From NCBI GenBank assembly GCA_007123105.1, contig SKNY01000102.1, positions 1 through 34,339 of the forward strand: DNA of 34,339 bases, in the 5' to 3' direction. The position numbers and the translations under genes are program-made. Every line of letters starts with the position of its first letter. The first letter of the stretch is position 1. The notes beneath the pieces are model-generated. The model had not been told where the DNA came from. It did no database searches and was given only the letters and a program-made list of their open reading frames with translations. Source of the stretch: Salinarchaeum sp. (GTDB lineage: Archaea > Halobacteriota > Halobacteria > Halobacteriales > SKNY01). This document shows, in pieces, positions 23,389 through 33,250 of the stretch.

Positions 23389-24119
23389 CGGTTTTCGTCG
23401 ATCCAGGCTGCCGCCCGCTCCATGGAACCGATCGGATCGTCCGTGAGTCCGTGTTCGAAGACTGCCCACGCCACGCCAGCGTCTTCACAAATGTCGAGAC
23501 ACCGATTGAGATCGGCAGTGCCGGTCCCAAGATCGGCGTGGCGGGCATCGTGGTCGGGTGGTCGGCTGTCGGTGAGGTGGACGAGTTCGACCCGATCGGC
23601 ATAACGCTCGAGATACACCGCAGGATCGACGCCACCGTGGTTGGCAAGGCCGATGTCGAACTCCAACGCCACACCGTCTGCTGCGGTAACGAACGCGTCG
23701 AAAGTGGTCTCGTCATTCACTGGTTCGAATTCGAACGTGTGATTGTGATAGAGGAGGCGCGCGCCGATGTCCTCGACGGGGTCGACGAGGTCGCCGATTC
23801 GCGCGCCGGCTTCGCGAGCGGCTGCCGCGGTGGCGAAGGCGTCTCGATCGTACGACGGGATGACGATCCGATCACAGCCGAGCGTCTGATACGGTCCAAG
23901 CGTGCCGGCCGGATCGGCCTCGAGATCGTTAAAGGAGACGTGTGCGCCCACGATGTTCAGGCCGGCACTAGCGGCCGTTTTAGCGAGCTGGGCGGGGTCC
24001 TCACCGTCAAACCCCGCGAATTCAATCCCCTCGAACGCAGAGTCGCCGACCAGTTCGATGGTCTCGGGCAGGGTGGCATCGATGTCACGCAGCGTGTAGA
24101 GTTGGATCCCGTACTGCAT
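23385..24119 (-). CDS. Xylose isomerase-like TIM-barrel protein (sugar phosphate isomerase/epimerase family)
   Basis: From the ATG at 24117-24119 this is a 244-residue TIM-barrel protein of the AP_endonuc_2/xylose isomerase-like superfamily. Metal-site features are visible: YHNHTFEFE, ALEFDIGLANHGG, and LVHLTDSRP. Relatives include hydroxypyruvate isomerase, 3-dehydro-sugar epimerases and inosose dehydratase, and they often sit beside Gfo/Idh genes as here. The frame is open to 24170, but the internal start fits the family's MxxGIQLYTLR N-terminus. It is divergent from the SAF-dehydrogenase gene with 82 bp between. Confidence 0.85.
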   Translation of the reverse strand: MQYGIQLYTLRDIDATLPETIELVGDSAFEGIEFAGFDGEDPAQLAKTAASAGLNIVGAHVSFNDLEADPAGTLGPYQTLGCDRIVIPSYDRDAFATAAAAREAGARIGDLVDPVEDIGARLLYHNHTFEFEPVNDETTFDAFVTAADGVALEFDIGLANHGGVDPAVYLERYADRVELVHLTDSRPPDHDARHADLGTGTADLNRCLDICEDAGVAWAVFEHGLTDDPIGSMERAAAWIDENR

Positions 24120-24201
24120 GGTCGAGACAGCACCGGCTAGTCCCATAAAACATCGGACCCCGACGGACAAGCGTTTTCACCCACGGTGTGATGGGTCGGC
24201 T

Positions 24202-25419
24202 ATGTCGGGTGTCACAGACGAGACGGTGCGGGTCGGCATCGCGGGTGCAGGCGAGTTCGGGACGATGTGCGCGAGTCAACTGGCCCGAATCGACGGGCTC
24301 AGACTGGTCGGAGTGGCTGATCCGAACGAGCATCGCGCCGCGGCGTGTATCCGAGCCGGCGGCGGCGAACCGGTCGCGGCCGTCGGCACCAGCGCCGTTT
24401 CCCGAGTCATCGCGGCTGGCGACATCGCGGATGTGCGTGACGGCGTCGACCTTGCGCGTGCCGACATCGATGTTCTGCTCGAGGCAACCGGTGAGCTCGA
24501 CGCAGGGGCACAACACGCCTTCGAGGCGATCGTGAGCGGCACCCACGTTGCCATGGCAACGTGTGAGGCAGACGCGGTCGTCGGGCCAGTCCTCGCCGAG
24601 CTCGCACGGGCAACCGGCGTCGGCTATGCACCCGCGGGTGGTGATCAACCAGCGCTCATCGCCGACCTCGTCCGGTGGGCACGAGAGTGTGGCTTCGATG
24701 TGGTGGCCGCCGGCCGTGGCGTCCGCACCGCAGACCCGAACCTCGCGATCGAATCGGCAGTGGCCGCGAACGTCACCGGGTTGCAGCCGGCGGTTGAGGG
24801 GTTCCACTGCCCGACGGTCGATCTGCAAGATCTGGCGAACGAACTCCGTCCAGAGGCCGATGGCGGCGTCCTCACCGAAACCGGAGTCATCGATGCGGTC
24901 ATGGTGCCACCAGCGGCGCGTGGAACCCCTGGGCGGTCGATTGGGGACGGCGTCTTTGTGGTGGTGTCGACGCCGGATGATGAGGTCCGACAGTTCGCGA
25001 TCGGGAAGAACCGGGCGGGGGCGTACCCCGACGACGACGGTCAGTACGTGGCGTTCGTCCGTCCCCATCACATTCCAGGGGTCGAGACGCCCCAGACCAT
25101 CGCCAGACTGACCAATGATGCAACGCCGTGCTGCCCGATGGCGAGCCACGTCTGTGAGGTCATTGCGATCGCCGACACGGCCATCGCACCTGGGGATCGC
25201 CCGTTTGCGATTCATCGCACCGACCCCGACAACAGGCTCCGGGCAGATCTGCGACGGCGGGATGTGGCGCGAACCGACGAGCTGGTGCCATATGGACTGC
25301 TTGACGGTGCACAGCTTACCGCGCCGCTTTCGCCCGGCGAGGCGGTCACGGCCGATCACGTCGAGCTCGAGCCGACGTTCGTCCATCATCTCAGCGGCAT
25401 TCGAACCCCGCCGTCCTGA
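24202..25419 (+). CDS. COG4091-type NAD(P)-binding dehydrogenase with C-terminal SAF domain
   Basis: This 405-residue protein starts with a Rossmann fold ([12 protein letters not shown], residues 11-22) related to homoserine dehydrogenase. It continues with APAGGDQPA and ends in a SAF-type domain ([25 protein letters not shown]). The COG4091 family is described as homoserine-dehydrogenase-like with a SAF domain, and its members cluster with sugar-acid genes. The reaction is not established for this type. The presence of a SAF domain here and in the UxaA small subunit is notable. The frame extends upstream to 24118, but the ATG at 24202 fits the Rossmann start. It closes the catabolic island. 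Confidence 0.75.
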   Translation: MSGVTDETVRVGIAGAGEFGTMCASQLARIDGLRLVGVADPNEHRAAACIRAGGGEPVAAVGTSAVSRVIAAGDIADVRDGVDLARADIDVLLEATGELDAGAQHAFEAIVSGTHVAMATCEADAVVGPVLAELARATGVGYAPAGGDQPALIADLVRWARECGFDVVAAGRGVRTADPNLAIESAVAANVTGLQPAVEGFHCPTVDLQDLANELRPEADGGVLTETGVIDAVMVPPAARGTPGRSIGDGVFVVVSTPDDEVRQFAIGKNRAGAYPDDDGQYVAFVRPHHIPGVETPQTIARLTNDATPCCPMASHVCEVIAIADTAIAPGDRPFAIHRTDPDNRLRADLRRRDVARTDELVPYGLLDGAQLTAPLSPGEAVTADHVELEPTFVHHLSGIRTPPS

Positions 25420-25474
25420 CCGACCGGACGATCGGTTCAGAACCCATATGACTGCCGGTCGAATAGCCCGTCGC

Positions 25475-27232
25475 ATGTATCGACGGCTTCGAGCGGAGGC
25501 CGCGGACGTGCTCGCGGCCGCGCTTTCCGCCCACGAACTGCCGGCCAACGAACTGGGACTCGAGGATCCGCCGGGAGACGTGGATGCGATCGTGGCCTCG
25601 AGCGTCGCCTTCCGACTGACCGAGGCGATGGAGGGCGCGCCGCCTGAGATCGCCGCCCGCCTCGCCGAGGCTGTCGACACGAGCGAGTGTACCTACGTAG
25701 CCGGCGTCGAGCCGGTGGGGCCGTATCTGAACGTCCGTCCGAATGACACATACTACGAGGATACGCTTGCGGCGGGGCTGAATCCAGAGTATGGGGAACT
25801 GCCGGCAACCGGCGAACGAGTCGTGGTCGAGCACACGAGCGCCAATCCGACCGGACCGGTCCACGTCGGCCGCGCACGAAATCCAATCATCGGGGATTCG
25901 ATCGCCAGAATGCTCGAAGCTGCCGGCCACGACGTCGAACGGCACTACTACGTGAATGACGCGGGACGACAGGTTGCCGTGTTCACGTGGGCCTACGAGA
26001 CGATCGACGACACGGAGCTTCCCCCGCCAGAGCGGGAGAAACCGGACTACGACCTGGTCCGGTACTACCGCGCGGGCAACCGACGTCTGGAAGCGCTCGA
26101 GGGTACCGCGAAAGCCACCGCAGAAGCAGAGATCCAGGCGATCATGCAGGGCCTGGAGGCGGGCGATGAGGCCACGCTCGAGCGGGTCCACGCCGTCGTC
26201 GATGAGGTCCTGGCCGGAATGCGTGCCACCCTCGAACGACTACCCGCGCGATTCGATGAGTTCGTGAAGGAGACCCGCTTTCTGGTGGACGGTTCGACCG
26301 CAGACGTCGCCGAGCGGTTGCGGGCGTTACCTGCCGCGGCTGAAGAGGATGAGGCCTGGCACCTCGACCTCCAGGCAGACGGCATCGATACGCCGTTGGT
26401 GTTTCTGCGTTCGGATGGCACGAGCCTCTACACCACGCGCGATCTCGCCCACCACGAGTGGAAGCTCGAGCACTTCGACCGGGCGGTGACCGTCCTTGGC
26501 GAGGATCACGAGCTCCAGGCGAGCCAGCTACTGGCTGCACTCGAGCAATTGGGCCAAGACGTCGACCGGATCGCCACCGTCCACTATTCGTGGGTGAACC
26601 TCCCGGGCGGGGCTGGCATGTCGACTCGGGAGGGTACGGGCGTCGATCTTGACGACCTGCTCGATGAGGCGGTTGATCGAGCACGCGAGGAGGTCGAATC
26701 CCGGCTCGACACCCGGACCCGGGATACCGAATTGGACGAGGACGACATCGAGCGGATCGCCAGACAAGTCGGAGTGGGCGCCGTCCGGTATGACATCGTG
26801 GCCAAGCAAGCGACCAAGGCCATCACCTTCGAGTGGGAACGCGCGCTCGACTTCGATGCCCAGAGCGCACCACACCTCCAGTACGTCCACGCGCGGTGCT
26901 GTGGTATCATCGAACAGGCCGACGACGAGGTGCCGACAGCGCCGGACGCCTCGGTGCTCGATCATCCCGCCGAGCGGGCGTTACTTGAGGTCATCGCCCG
27001 GTTTCCAGCCGAGATCGAGACGGCTGCCGAGGAGCTTGCCCCCCATACGATCGCTACGTACACCCGCGAGTTCGCCGACCGGTTCAACGCCTTTTATCGG
27101 GACTGTCCGGTGACCGCCACAGACGTTCCCGCCGATCGGCGGGCGGCCCGTCTCGCAGTAGTGGTCGCCGCCCGGCACACGATTGCGAACGCCCTCGACC
27201 TCCTGGGTATCGAAGCGCCCGAGTCCATGTAG
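25475..27232 (+). CDS. argS: Arginyl-tRNA synthetase
   Basis: This class I synthetase charges tRNA-Arg. The HIGH-like motif is [17 protein letters not shown], the KMSKS-like region is GAGMSTREG, and the C-terminal anticodon-binding domain ([18 protein letters not shown]) is complete. The ATG at 25475 ([13 protein letters not shown]) gives 585 residues and matches haloarchaeal N-termini. The ATG at 25448 would add nine residues. A CATATGA element (25445-25451) about 26 nt before 25475 fits a leaderless start there. A much longer open frame begins inside the previous gene and is not real. This is housekeeping sequence outside the island. Confidence 0.96.
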   Translation: MYRRLRAEAADVLAAALSAHELPANELGLEDPPGDVDAIVASSVAFRLTEAMEGAPPEIAARLAEAVDTSECTYVAGVEPVGPYLNVRPNDTYYEDTLAAGLNPEYGELPATGERVVVEHTSANPTGPVHVGRARNPIIGDSIARMLEAAGHDVERHYYVNDAGRQVAVFTWAYETIDDTELPPPEREKPDYDLVRYYRAGNRRLEALEGTAKATAEAEIQAIMQGLEAGDEATLERVHAVVDEVLAGMRATLERLPARFDEFVKETRFLVDGSTADVAERLRALPAAAEEDEAWHLDLQADGIDTPLVFLRSDGTSLYTTRDLAHHEWKLEHFDRAVTVLGEDHELQASQLLAALEQLGQDVDRIATVHYSWVNLPGGAGMSTREGTGVDLDDLLDEAVDRAREEVESRLDTRTRDTELDEDDIERIARQVGVGAVRYDIVAKQATKAITFEWERALDFDAQSAPHLQYVHARCCGIIEQADDEVPTAPDASVLDHPAERALLEVIARFPAEIETAAEELAPHTIATYTREFADRFNAFYRDCPVTATDVPADRRAARLAVVVAARHTIANALDLLGIEAPESM

Positions 27233-27280
27233 TCACCGCGTTCAACAACTACTTTAGCACGCATCCAACTAGCATGAGTG

Positions 27281-28525
27281 ATGAGTAGCCTGGAGGGGGA
27301 ACGCGCCGATCGCCGCAAATACGAATACCGAAAGGTGATCGAGGAGCTCAAGGAGTACGAAGGCTCCGGGACGCAGCTCGTAACGATTTACGTCCCCCCC
27401 GACCGCCAGATTAGCGACGTCGTCGCCCACGTCACCCAGGAACACAGTGAAGCGGCCAACATCAAATCGAAGTCGACCCGCACGAACGTCCAGGACGCCC
27501 TCACGAGCATCAAGGACCGGCTCCGATACTACGATACGTTCCCGCCGGACAACGGGTTGGTGCTGTTCAGCGGCGCCATCGATACCGGCGGCGGCCAGAC
27601 CGATATGGTCACCCGCGCGCTCGAAGATCCCCCACAGCCGATCCAGTCGTTCCGATATCACTGCGATTCGAACTTTCTCACCGAGCCACTCGAGGAGATG
27701 CTCGCGGAAAAGGGGCTATACGGCCTCATCGTACTCGATCGTCGAGAAGCGAACGTCGGGTGGTTGAAAGGCAAGCGCATCGAGCCGGTCAAGAGCGCGA
27801 CGTCGCTCGTCCCGGGAAAACAACGCCAGGGGGGCCAGTCCGCCCAGCGGTTCGCGCGGCTCCGGCTCGAGGCGATCGATAAGTTCTACCAGGAGGTTGC
27901 TGGCATGGCCGACGAGCTGTTCGTTCCCCGCCGACACGAAATTGATGGCGTGCTCGTTGGCGGACCGTCGCCGACCAAGGACGAGTTCCTCGACGGTGGC
28001 TATCTCCACCACGAACTCCAAGATAACGTCCTGGGAAAGTTCGACGTCTCCTACACCGACGAGAGCGGCCTGTACGACCTCGTCGATGCGGCCGAGGATG
28101 TGTTGGCCGACGCCGAAATCATGCAGGATAAGCTGGAGGTCGAAGACTTCTTCAAGGAACTCCATAGTGGCGAACGCGCCACGTACGGGTTCGAACCCAC
28201 GCGCCAAAACCTCCAGATGGGTGCCGTTGATCGGCTGCTCGTGAGCGAGGACCTCCGCCAGGACGTCATTACGTTCGAGTGTCCGGACGGGGATCCCCAC
28301 TACGTGCCAGTCGGTCGCGGGAAATCGACAGAACCACCGACCTGTGCGAACGGCGAGCCGGCCACCGAAGTCGAGCGTGAAGATCTGATCGAACATCTGA
28401 TGACGCTTGCCGAACAGCGCGGGACCGAGGTCAAATTCATCTCGACGGATTTCGAGAAGGGTGAACAACTGTACAACGCGTTCGGCGGCGTCGCGGGGAT
28501 TTTGCGCTACGAAACCGGGGTGTGA
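27281..28525 (+). CDS. prf1: Peptide chain release factor aRF1
   Basis: This 414-residue archaeal/eukaryotic class 1 release factor reads all three stop codons and triggers peptide release. The NIKS motif (stop recognition) is in EAANIKSKSTRT, and the GGQ motif (peptidyl-tRNA hydrolysis) is in GKQRQGGQSAQRF. The C-terminal domain that contacts the partner GTPase follows, with a zinc-type FECPDGD segment. The ATG at 27281 is used. A GTG directly before it (27278) is a possible but less likely start. It lies 48 bp after argS. Confidence 0.96.
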   Translation: MSSLEGERADRRKYEYRKVIEELKEYEGSGTQLVTIYVPPDRQISDVVAHVTQEHSEAANIKSKSTRTNVQDALTSIKDRLRYYDTFPPDNGLVLFSGAIDTGGGQTDMVTRALEDPPQPIQSFRYHCDSNFLTEPLEEMLAEKGLYGLIVLDRREANVGWLKGKRIEPVKSATSLVPGKQRQGGQSAQRFARLRLEAIDKFYQEVAGMADELFVPRRHEIDGVLVGGPSPTKDEFLDGGYLHHELQDNVLGKFDVSYTDESGLYDLVDAAEDVLADAEIMQDKLEVEDFFKELHSGERATYGFEPTRQNLQMGAVDRLLVSEDLRQDVITFECPDGDPHYVPVGRGKSTEPPTCANGEPATEVEREDLIEHLMTLAEQRGTEVKFISTDFEKGEQLYNAFGGVAGILRYETGV

Positions 28526-28545
28526 ATCGGCTCGTCACCGTGCGT

Positions 28546-28953
28546 TCAGCCATCGAGCAGCTGGGCGAGCTGGACTCGTCGGTGGGGGAGATCGACGAAC
28601 GGATCGAGGTGCTCGTCAGCGTCGATCCGTTCGAGCGCGAGCAGCGGATCGACGCCCGCTGCGTCGAGTTCGGCCACCGTGCGCTCGATGGCCTGCCGGT
28701 TCAACGCGAGCGAATCAAGCAGAGTGACCAAGACCGCCATCCTGACGGCCGCGTCCGGGTCGCCGGGTAAGGCGGGGCTCACCTCCAGTGGGTCCCAATC
28801 ACGATCAACCGCTTCGCCGGGAGCCGGCGTGACCGAAAGACACCGCTCGCAGACCCGCACAATAGTCGTTATATCGTCGACAGGGACGCCCTCGGGTGTC
28901 GGCCGAACGACCGTCTCGCCGCGGCACCGATCGCATCGGGACTGGGAGGCCAT
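28546..28953 (-). CDS. Haloarchaeal DUF6276-like small protein with zinc-ribbon
   Basis: From the ATG at 28951-28953 this is a 135-residue protein. The N-terminal CDRCRG and CERC form a Cys4 zinc-ribbon-like pair about 30 residues apart. The rest is acidic and helical (LLDSLALNRQAIERTVAELD) and ends with residues likely to pack as a helical bundle. The layout resembles the haloarchaeal family DUF6276, whose function is unknown. It is convergent with prf1, 20 bp apart. The upstream extension of the frame to 28986 has no support. Confidence 0.65.
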   Translation of the reverse strand: MASQSRCDRCRGETVVRPTPEGVPVDDITTIVRVCERCLSVTPAPGEAVDRDWDPLEVSPALPGDPDAAVRMAVLVTLLDSLALNRQAIERTVAELDAAGVDPLLALERIDADEHLDPFVDLPHRRVQLAQLLDG

Positions 28954-29026
28954 GTGCTCGAGTGATACGGTCGTGGACGGCTTCAACTTACCCGAGACGG
29001 GAAGACCGGAACAATGCTGGGGGGGG

Positions 29027-29422
29027 TCAGTCCCGTGATATGTCGTCCTCGATGGCTGCGAGCACGCCGGACGCTTCCATCACCGACAACAACAGCGAGG
29101 CTTGTGGGCCACGAGTGATCACGCGGTCCGTTTCATCGAAGTCGATGACGTCGTGTCGCCCGAGCTTCGGCACGTGGGCGTGCTCTAGCGAGAGCTCGAC
29201 CGCATCCAGCGTTGCCGCCGGCACCGTATCGATCGGGCGACCCGTCTCCCAACTCGCGAGTATCAGTGCCGCATCCGCAAGCGGCAAGCGGGTTTCCGCC
29301 CGAAGGGCATACAGCAGTCGGCGGCGGTGTTCGTTGGCGAGCAGTTCGAAGATGCGGTCGTACGTCAGCGGCGCTGTGTCCACGTCATCCGCGAAACCCG
29401 TCAGGTCGGGAGCGGTCGTCAT
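29027..29422 (-). CDS. Small HTH-type protein (DUF7344-like)
   Basis: This 131-residue protein starts at the ATG at 29420-29422. It has the segment DRIFELLANEHRRRLLYALR, typical of haloarchaeal winged-helix proteins of the ArsR-like DUF7344 group, followed by LEHAHVPKLGRHDVIDFD, which resembles the wing. It is probably a DNA-binding regulator with unknown targets. The open frame continues upstream to 29668 but loses this character. No operon partner is seen. Confidence 0.7.
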   Translation of the reverse strand: MTTAPDLTGFADDVDTAPLTYDRIFELLANEHRRRLLYALRAETRLPLADAALILASWETGRPIDTVPAATLDAVELSLEHAHVPKLGRHDVIDFDETDRVITRGPQASLLLSVMEASGVLAAIEDDISRD

Positions 29423-29624
29423 CAGTTGCGCCGAATTCTGTAAGGACACGCATAACTGTTTCGTTAATCGTGAAGATATGCTCAACGTGCGGACAGTCCC
29501 CGCGCATTCTTCTCCACTCGGACGGAGGCCGGTCTGACCGGGGGAGACAACGTGTGCCCGGCGGTCAACGGGGTGGACCGGAGGATTCGTTCGGCCATAC
29601 GGTTGGAAAACCATCCTCGGTGGC

Positions 29625-31127
29625 ATGAACGGGAAGTCACTTGCCGTCAGGGTTTTCCCCTCTCCCAAGAGCCAAGTTGCAATAAAGCAGCGAACTGGAG
29701 ATGAGACACCCCATGATGGGGTGGATATCCCAACTGATGCCGATCACCTCACACAGGGTGGACACGACGTCGAATTCCAGACCCTCGTCGACGCCCTCGA
29801 AGAATACGCCATCTTTCGTCTCGATCCCGACGGATACGTCGTGCGTTGGAATGTCGTGCCCAACAGATCAAGGGCGATACCGAGAAGGAAATCATGGATG
29901 AGCACTTCTCGACGTTCTACACTGCGGGAGATCTCACCGCCTATTGCCAGGACGGAACCTCGCTGCAGCGGCCGAGCACGGGTCTGTAGAGGACGAGGGC
30001 TGGCGCGTGCGAAAGGACGGATCGCAATTCTGGGCGACCGTTTCGATCACGGCCATCCCAACCGATGAGGGCGAACTCGAGGGATGCTTGTAAGTCACGC
30101 GTGAGATGACCGATCGAAAGCGGGCCCAAGAGGAACACGCCCTCCACCTGTCGGTAAGTCGGTCGGTGGCAGAGGCGACATCCCTCGAAGCCGGGATTCG
30201 GGCGGCGCTCAGAGAAGTCTGCGTCTGGACCGAGTGGGTCGTGGGACAGGCATGGACCCCAAGGGAAGATGGAGTTGCCGAACGGATGTCCGGTGCCTAC
30301 GATAATGACTCGACGGATGCACCCTTCGAAGCCGCGTCCCGGGACTTCGTATTCGCCCCGGGGAGTGATTCCCGGCCGGATGCTCGAATCGGGCGAACCC
30401 GTATGGGTCCGTGACGTCACCGGAGTCTCCGAGGCCGCCGATCGACGGACGGATCTCGTGGGTGAATATGGCATTCAGGCGGGGGTCGGTGTTCCCGTGA
30501 TGACGGGCGGGAGGTGGCGGTGATACTGGAATTCTATCTAGGCGAACAGCGCGACGTCGTTGAGCTTCTCGTCGAACTAGCCAGTTCGATCGCTGCCAAC
30601 CTCGACGGCCTCGTCGCCCGGAAACTGATCGAGGACGAACTCGATCGCGAACAAGAATTGCTCACCGACATGATGGACGCGGCACCCACGGGATTACCGT
30701 CCCTTCAGACGATGGTCGAGCCGAACGAATGAACGACCGAGCGTTCGCCCTCCGCCAGCTGCCATCGGACGCCCCGAGTCTCGACGCTGGAGTTCGAGAG
30801 TTCTCTGACGAATCGGGTGAACCAGTTCCTGCTGCAGAGTGGCCATGCGCGCGGGTTTACGAGACCGATCGTGCAGTCTACGATTGGATAGCGCAGGTGG
30901 AACGCCCGGATGGCAACCAAAAGTGGCGCTCGATCGACCCGGCGCCCATCCACAGCGATCACGGAACACTCGATCGCGTCGTCATCGTCGAGCAGGACGT
31001 CACGGAGATCTATGAGCGTCTCGGAATCTTGTTTCTGAAGGCCTTCGGCGAGGTACTTCGGGAGCGATGCGGGTGGCTGGGGTGGTTCGGGTGGGCGTGT
31101 CCGCGGGTGCCGTCGTATCAAAAATAG
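29625..31127 (+). pseudogene. Frameshifted PAS/GAF sensor protein (Bat- or histidine-kinase-like)
   Basis: Joining frames rebuilds a signal-transduction protein. A PAS domain (LVDALEEYAIFRLDPDGYVV, then KGDTEKEIMDEHFSTFY after a frameshift near 29857) continues in a third frame as EDEGWRVRKDGSQFWATVS. An in-frame TAA stands at 30091-30093 before TREMTDRKRAQEE. A GAF domain follows (LEAGIRAALREVCVWTEW) with further shifts near 30360 and 30508 (GVGVPVMTGG, then VAVILEFYLGEQRD). A second PAS piece (EQVERPDG-like, AQVERPDGNQKW) ends near 31010. The C-terminal output domain is missing. At least five disruptions make it a clear pseudogene. Haloarchaeal relatives carry histidine-kinase or HTH_10 output domains. 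Confidence 0.8.
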
Positions 31128-31139
31128 CGAATAAAAAAG
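31120..31139 (-). terminator. T-rich terminator after atpD
   Basis: On the minus strand two T-runs (T6 at 31138-31133 and T5 at 31124-31120) follow the atpD stop immediately. Oligo-T tracts without a hairpin are the usual archaeal transcription terminators. This would end the atp operon. Confidence 0.6.
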
Positions 31140-31826
31140 TTAATCGGCAGGCTGTGGTGGTTCGACGTCGGCTTCTTCGGCCTCCCGTTCCGCGGCTGCC
31201 TCGGCTTCCTTTTTGTCTTTGATCTTCTTGAGCCGGAAGATCTCCTCGCGCTCCTGTTCTTCGAGCTTGCGTTCGATGTACTCGCGAGACTCCTTGAGCT
31301 CGGGAATAACCTTGAACTCCAGGGCGTTCACCCGGCGTTTGGTCGTCTCAATCTCCTCGAGCAGTTTGCGCATCGCCGTCTCGACCTCCGCTGCGAGGAT
31401 GATCTCCTCGAGGAGCGCCTCGTAGGCCTCGGCGGCCTCGTCGATACGAGCGCTCGTGCCGAGGATGCCGTAGCCGCGCTGGTCGAGCGTCTTCGAGACC
31501 ATCGTAGACTCGATCTGGGGAACCACCACACCACTGACGTTCTTCGACTGAAGCGTGATCTCGGGGTGTTCCTTGAGCGCCGCTGCGGCGCCCCGAACTG
31601 CGACGTCTCCATCGAGTGCCCGCGCCATGTCGATCGCGTGCTGGGCGGTCTCGTATTCGGCCTCGAGATCCTCACGGACAGCGGTTGCCTCCTCGAGAAT
31701 TTCCTGAAACTCGAGGATCAGGGCATCGCGTTTGTCCTCCAACGTACTGTGGCCTCGCTCTGAGAACTCGATCCGGTCGCGGATCTCCATTAAGTTCTTC
31801 CGCGTGGGTTTGACGTCAGTGCTCAT
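31140..31826 (-). CDS. atpD: A-type ATP synthase subunit D
   Basis: This 228-residue coiled-coil subunit forms the central rotor stalk that couples the catalytic head to the membrane rotor. It shows [13 protein letters not shown] at the N-terminus, the long helix around [13 protein letters not shown], the internal [17 protein letters not shown]-like region ([13 protein letters not shown]), and a long C-terminal helix with [14 protein letters not shown]. The tail ([16 protein letters not shown]) is acidic. The gene starts 6 bp after the atpB stop in the minus-strand operon. Confidence 0.95.
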   Translation of the reverse strand: MSTDVKPTRKNLMEIRDRIEFSERGHSTLEDKRDALILEFQEILEEATAVREDLEAEYETAQHAIDMARALDGDVAVRGAAAALKEHPEITLQSKNVSGVVVPQIESTMVSKTLDQRGYGILGTSARIDEAAEAYEALLEEIILAAEVETAMRKLLEEIETTKRRVNALEFKVIPELKESREYIERKLEEQEREEIFRLKKIKDKKEAEAAAEREAEEADVEPPQPAD

Positions 31827-31832
31827 GGGAAC

Positions 31833-33248
31833 TCAGTCGTCGGCCGTAATTGGTTCTTCCTCGATGGATGCTTCGGCTGTGTAATACTCGTCGATGAACT
31901 CCTCGTCGATCCGGTGGAGCACGTCCGCGGGCAACATCGACAACAGCTGCCACCCGATGGTCAGCGTCTCGCCAATATCGCGGTTGGTATCGTATCCTTG
32001 CTGGACGAACTCGTTTTCGAATCGGCTTGCAAAGTCCAAGTACAGGTTTTGGAGCTCGCTCAAGGCCTCGCGGCCAACGATCTGCTCGAGATCACGAAGG
32101 TCGTTCCCCTCGGCATACGCGGCGTACAGCTGATCGGAAACGTCAGCGTGGTCGGCACGGGTCAAGCCCTCGCCAATCCCGTCGTCCATCAACCGCGAAA
32201 GACTCGGCAACACGTCGATCGGGGGCTCGATGCCTTTGCTGTGCAACGAACGGTCGACGATGATCTGGCCCTCGGTAATATACCCGGTCAGGTCCGGGAT
32301 CGGGTGGGTAATATCGTCGCTGGGCATCGTCAGGATCGGAATCTGAGTAACTGACCCCTCATGACCTTGAATCCGGCCAGCCCGCTCGTACAGTGTTGCC
32401 AGGTCGGTGTACATGTAGCCGGGATACCCACGTCGCCCCGGGACCTCCTCACGGGCCGCCCCGATTTCACGGAGCGCCTCACAGTAATTCGTCATGTCCG
32501 TCAGGATCACCAGCACGTGGTAGTCCTGCTCGAACGCGAGATACTCGGCGGTCGTCAGCGCCAGCCGTGGCGTGACGGTCCGTTCGACCGCCGGGTCGTC
32601 CGCGAGGTTCATGAACACGACCGACCGTTCGAGCGCGCCGGTGCGCTCGAAGTCGGCCATGAACTCGTTTGCCTCCTCCTGGGTGATCCCCATCGCGGCG
32701 AAGATCACCGCGAACTCGGTCTCCGCATCGCCCTCCTCTTCGGGCACCGTCGCCTGGCGGGCAATTTGGAGGGCGAGTTGATTGTGAGGCAGACCTGATC
32801 CGGAGAAGATCGGGAGCTTCTGGCCGCGAACGAGGGTGTTCATGCCGTCGATCGCCGAAACACCAGTCTGGATGAACTCCTCTGGGTACTCCCGCGAGAA
32901 CGGATTGATCGCCTCGCCGACGATGTCGTGTCGTTCGTCCGGGACGATGTCGGGTCCGCCGTCGATCGGCAGGCCGGACCCGTCCAGCACGCGCCCGAGG
33001 AGGTCCTCAGTCACGGGCATCTTCATGGTCTCGCCGATGAACCGAACCGAACTCGCCCGGTCGATTCCCGTCGTACCCTCGAACACCTGAATGGCGACGA
33101 GGTTCTCGGCGGTTTCGAGGATTTGTCCCCGACGGATGTCGCCGTTAGGCGTCTCGATTTCGACGATTTCGTCGTAGCCGATCGGTTCGTCGACCTCGGC
33201 AAAGACCAGCGGTCCGCTGATCTCGGTGATGGTCTGGTATTCCTTCAT
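31833..33248 (-). CDS. atpB: A-type ATP synthase subunit B
   Basis: From the ATG at 33246-33248 ([14 protein letters not shown]) this is a 471-residue regulatory, non-catalytic nucleotide-binding subunit of the A1 head. Typical segments are [14 protein letters not shown] in place of a Walker A loop, [11 protein letters not shown], and [20 protein letters not shown]. The open frame upstream to 33626 lies antisense to nothing but inside atpA in another frame and is not real. The spacing to atpA is 2 bp. Confidence 0.96.
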   Translation of the reverse strand: MKEYQTITEISGPLVFAEVDEPIGYDEIVEIETPNGDIRRGQILETAENLVAIQVFEGTTGIDRASSVRFIGETMKMPVTEDLLGRVLDGSGLPIDGGPDIVPDERHDIVGEAINPFSREYPEEFIQTGVSAIDGMNTLVRGQKLPIFSGSGLPHNQLALQIARQATVPEEEGDAETEFAVIFAAMGITQEEANEFMADFERTGALERSVVFMNLADDPAVERTVTPRLALTTAEYLAFEQDYHVLVILTDMTNYCEALREIGAAREEVPGRRGYPGYMYTDLATLYERAGRIQGHEGSVTQIPILTMPSDDITHPIPDLTGYITEGQIIVDRSLHSKGIEPPIDVLPSLSRLMDDGIGEGLTRADHADVSDQLYAAYAEGNDLRDLEQIVGREALSELQNLYLDFASRFENEFVQQGYDTNRDIGETLTIGWQLLSMLPADVLHRIDEEFIDEYYTAEASIEEEPITADD

Positions 33249-33250
33249 GG

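Noticed and set aside
24085-25680. 531-codon open frame on the minus strand
   Set aside because: It is antisense to the SAF-dehydrogenase gene and the start of argS. Such long antisense frames are common in GC-rich haloarchaeal DNA, and the Arg/Cys/His-rich product matches nothing.
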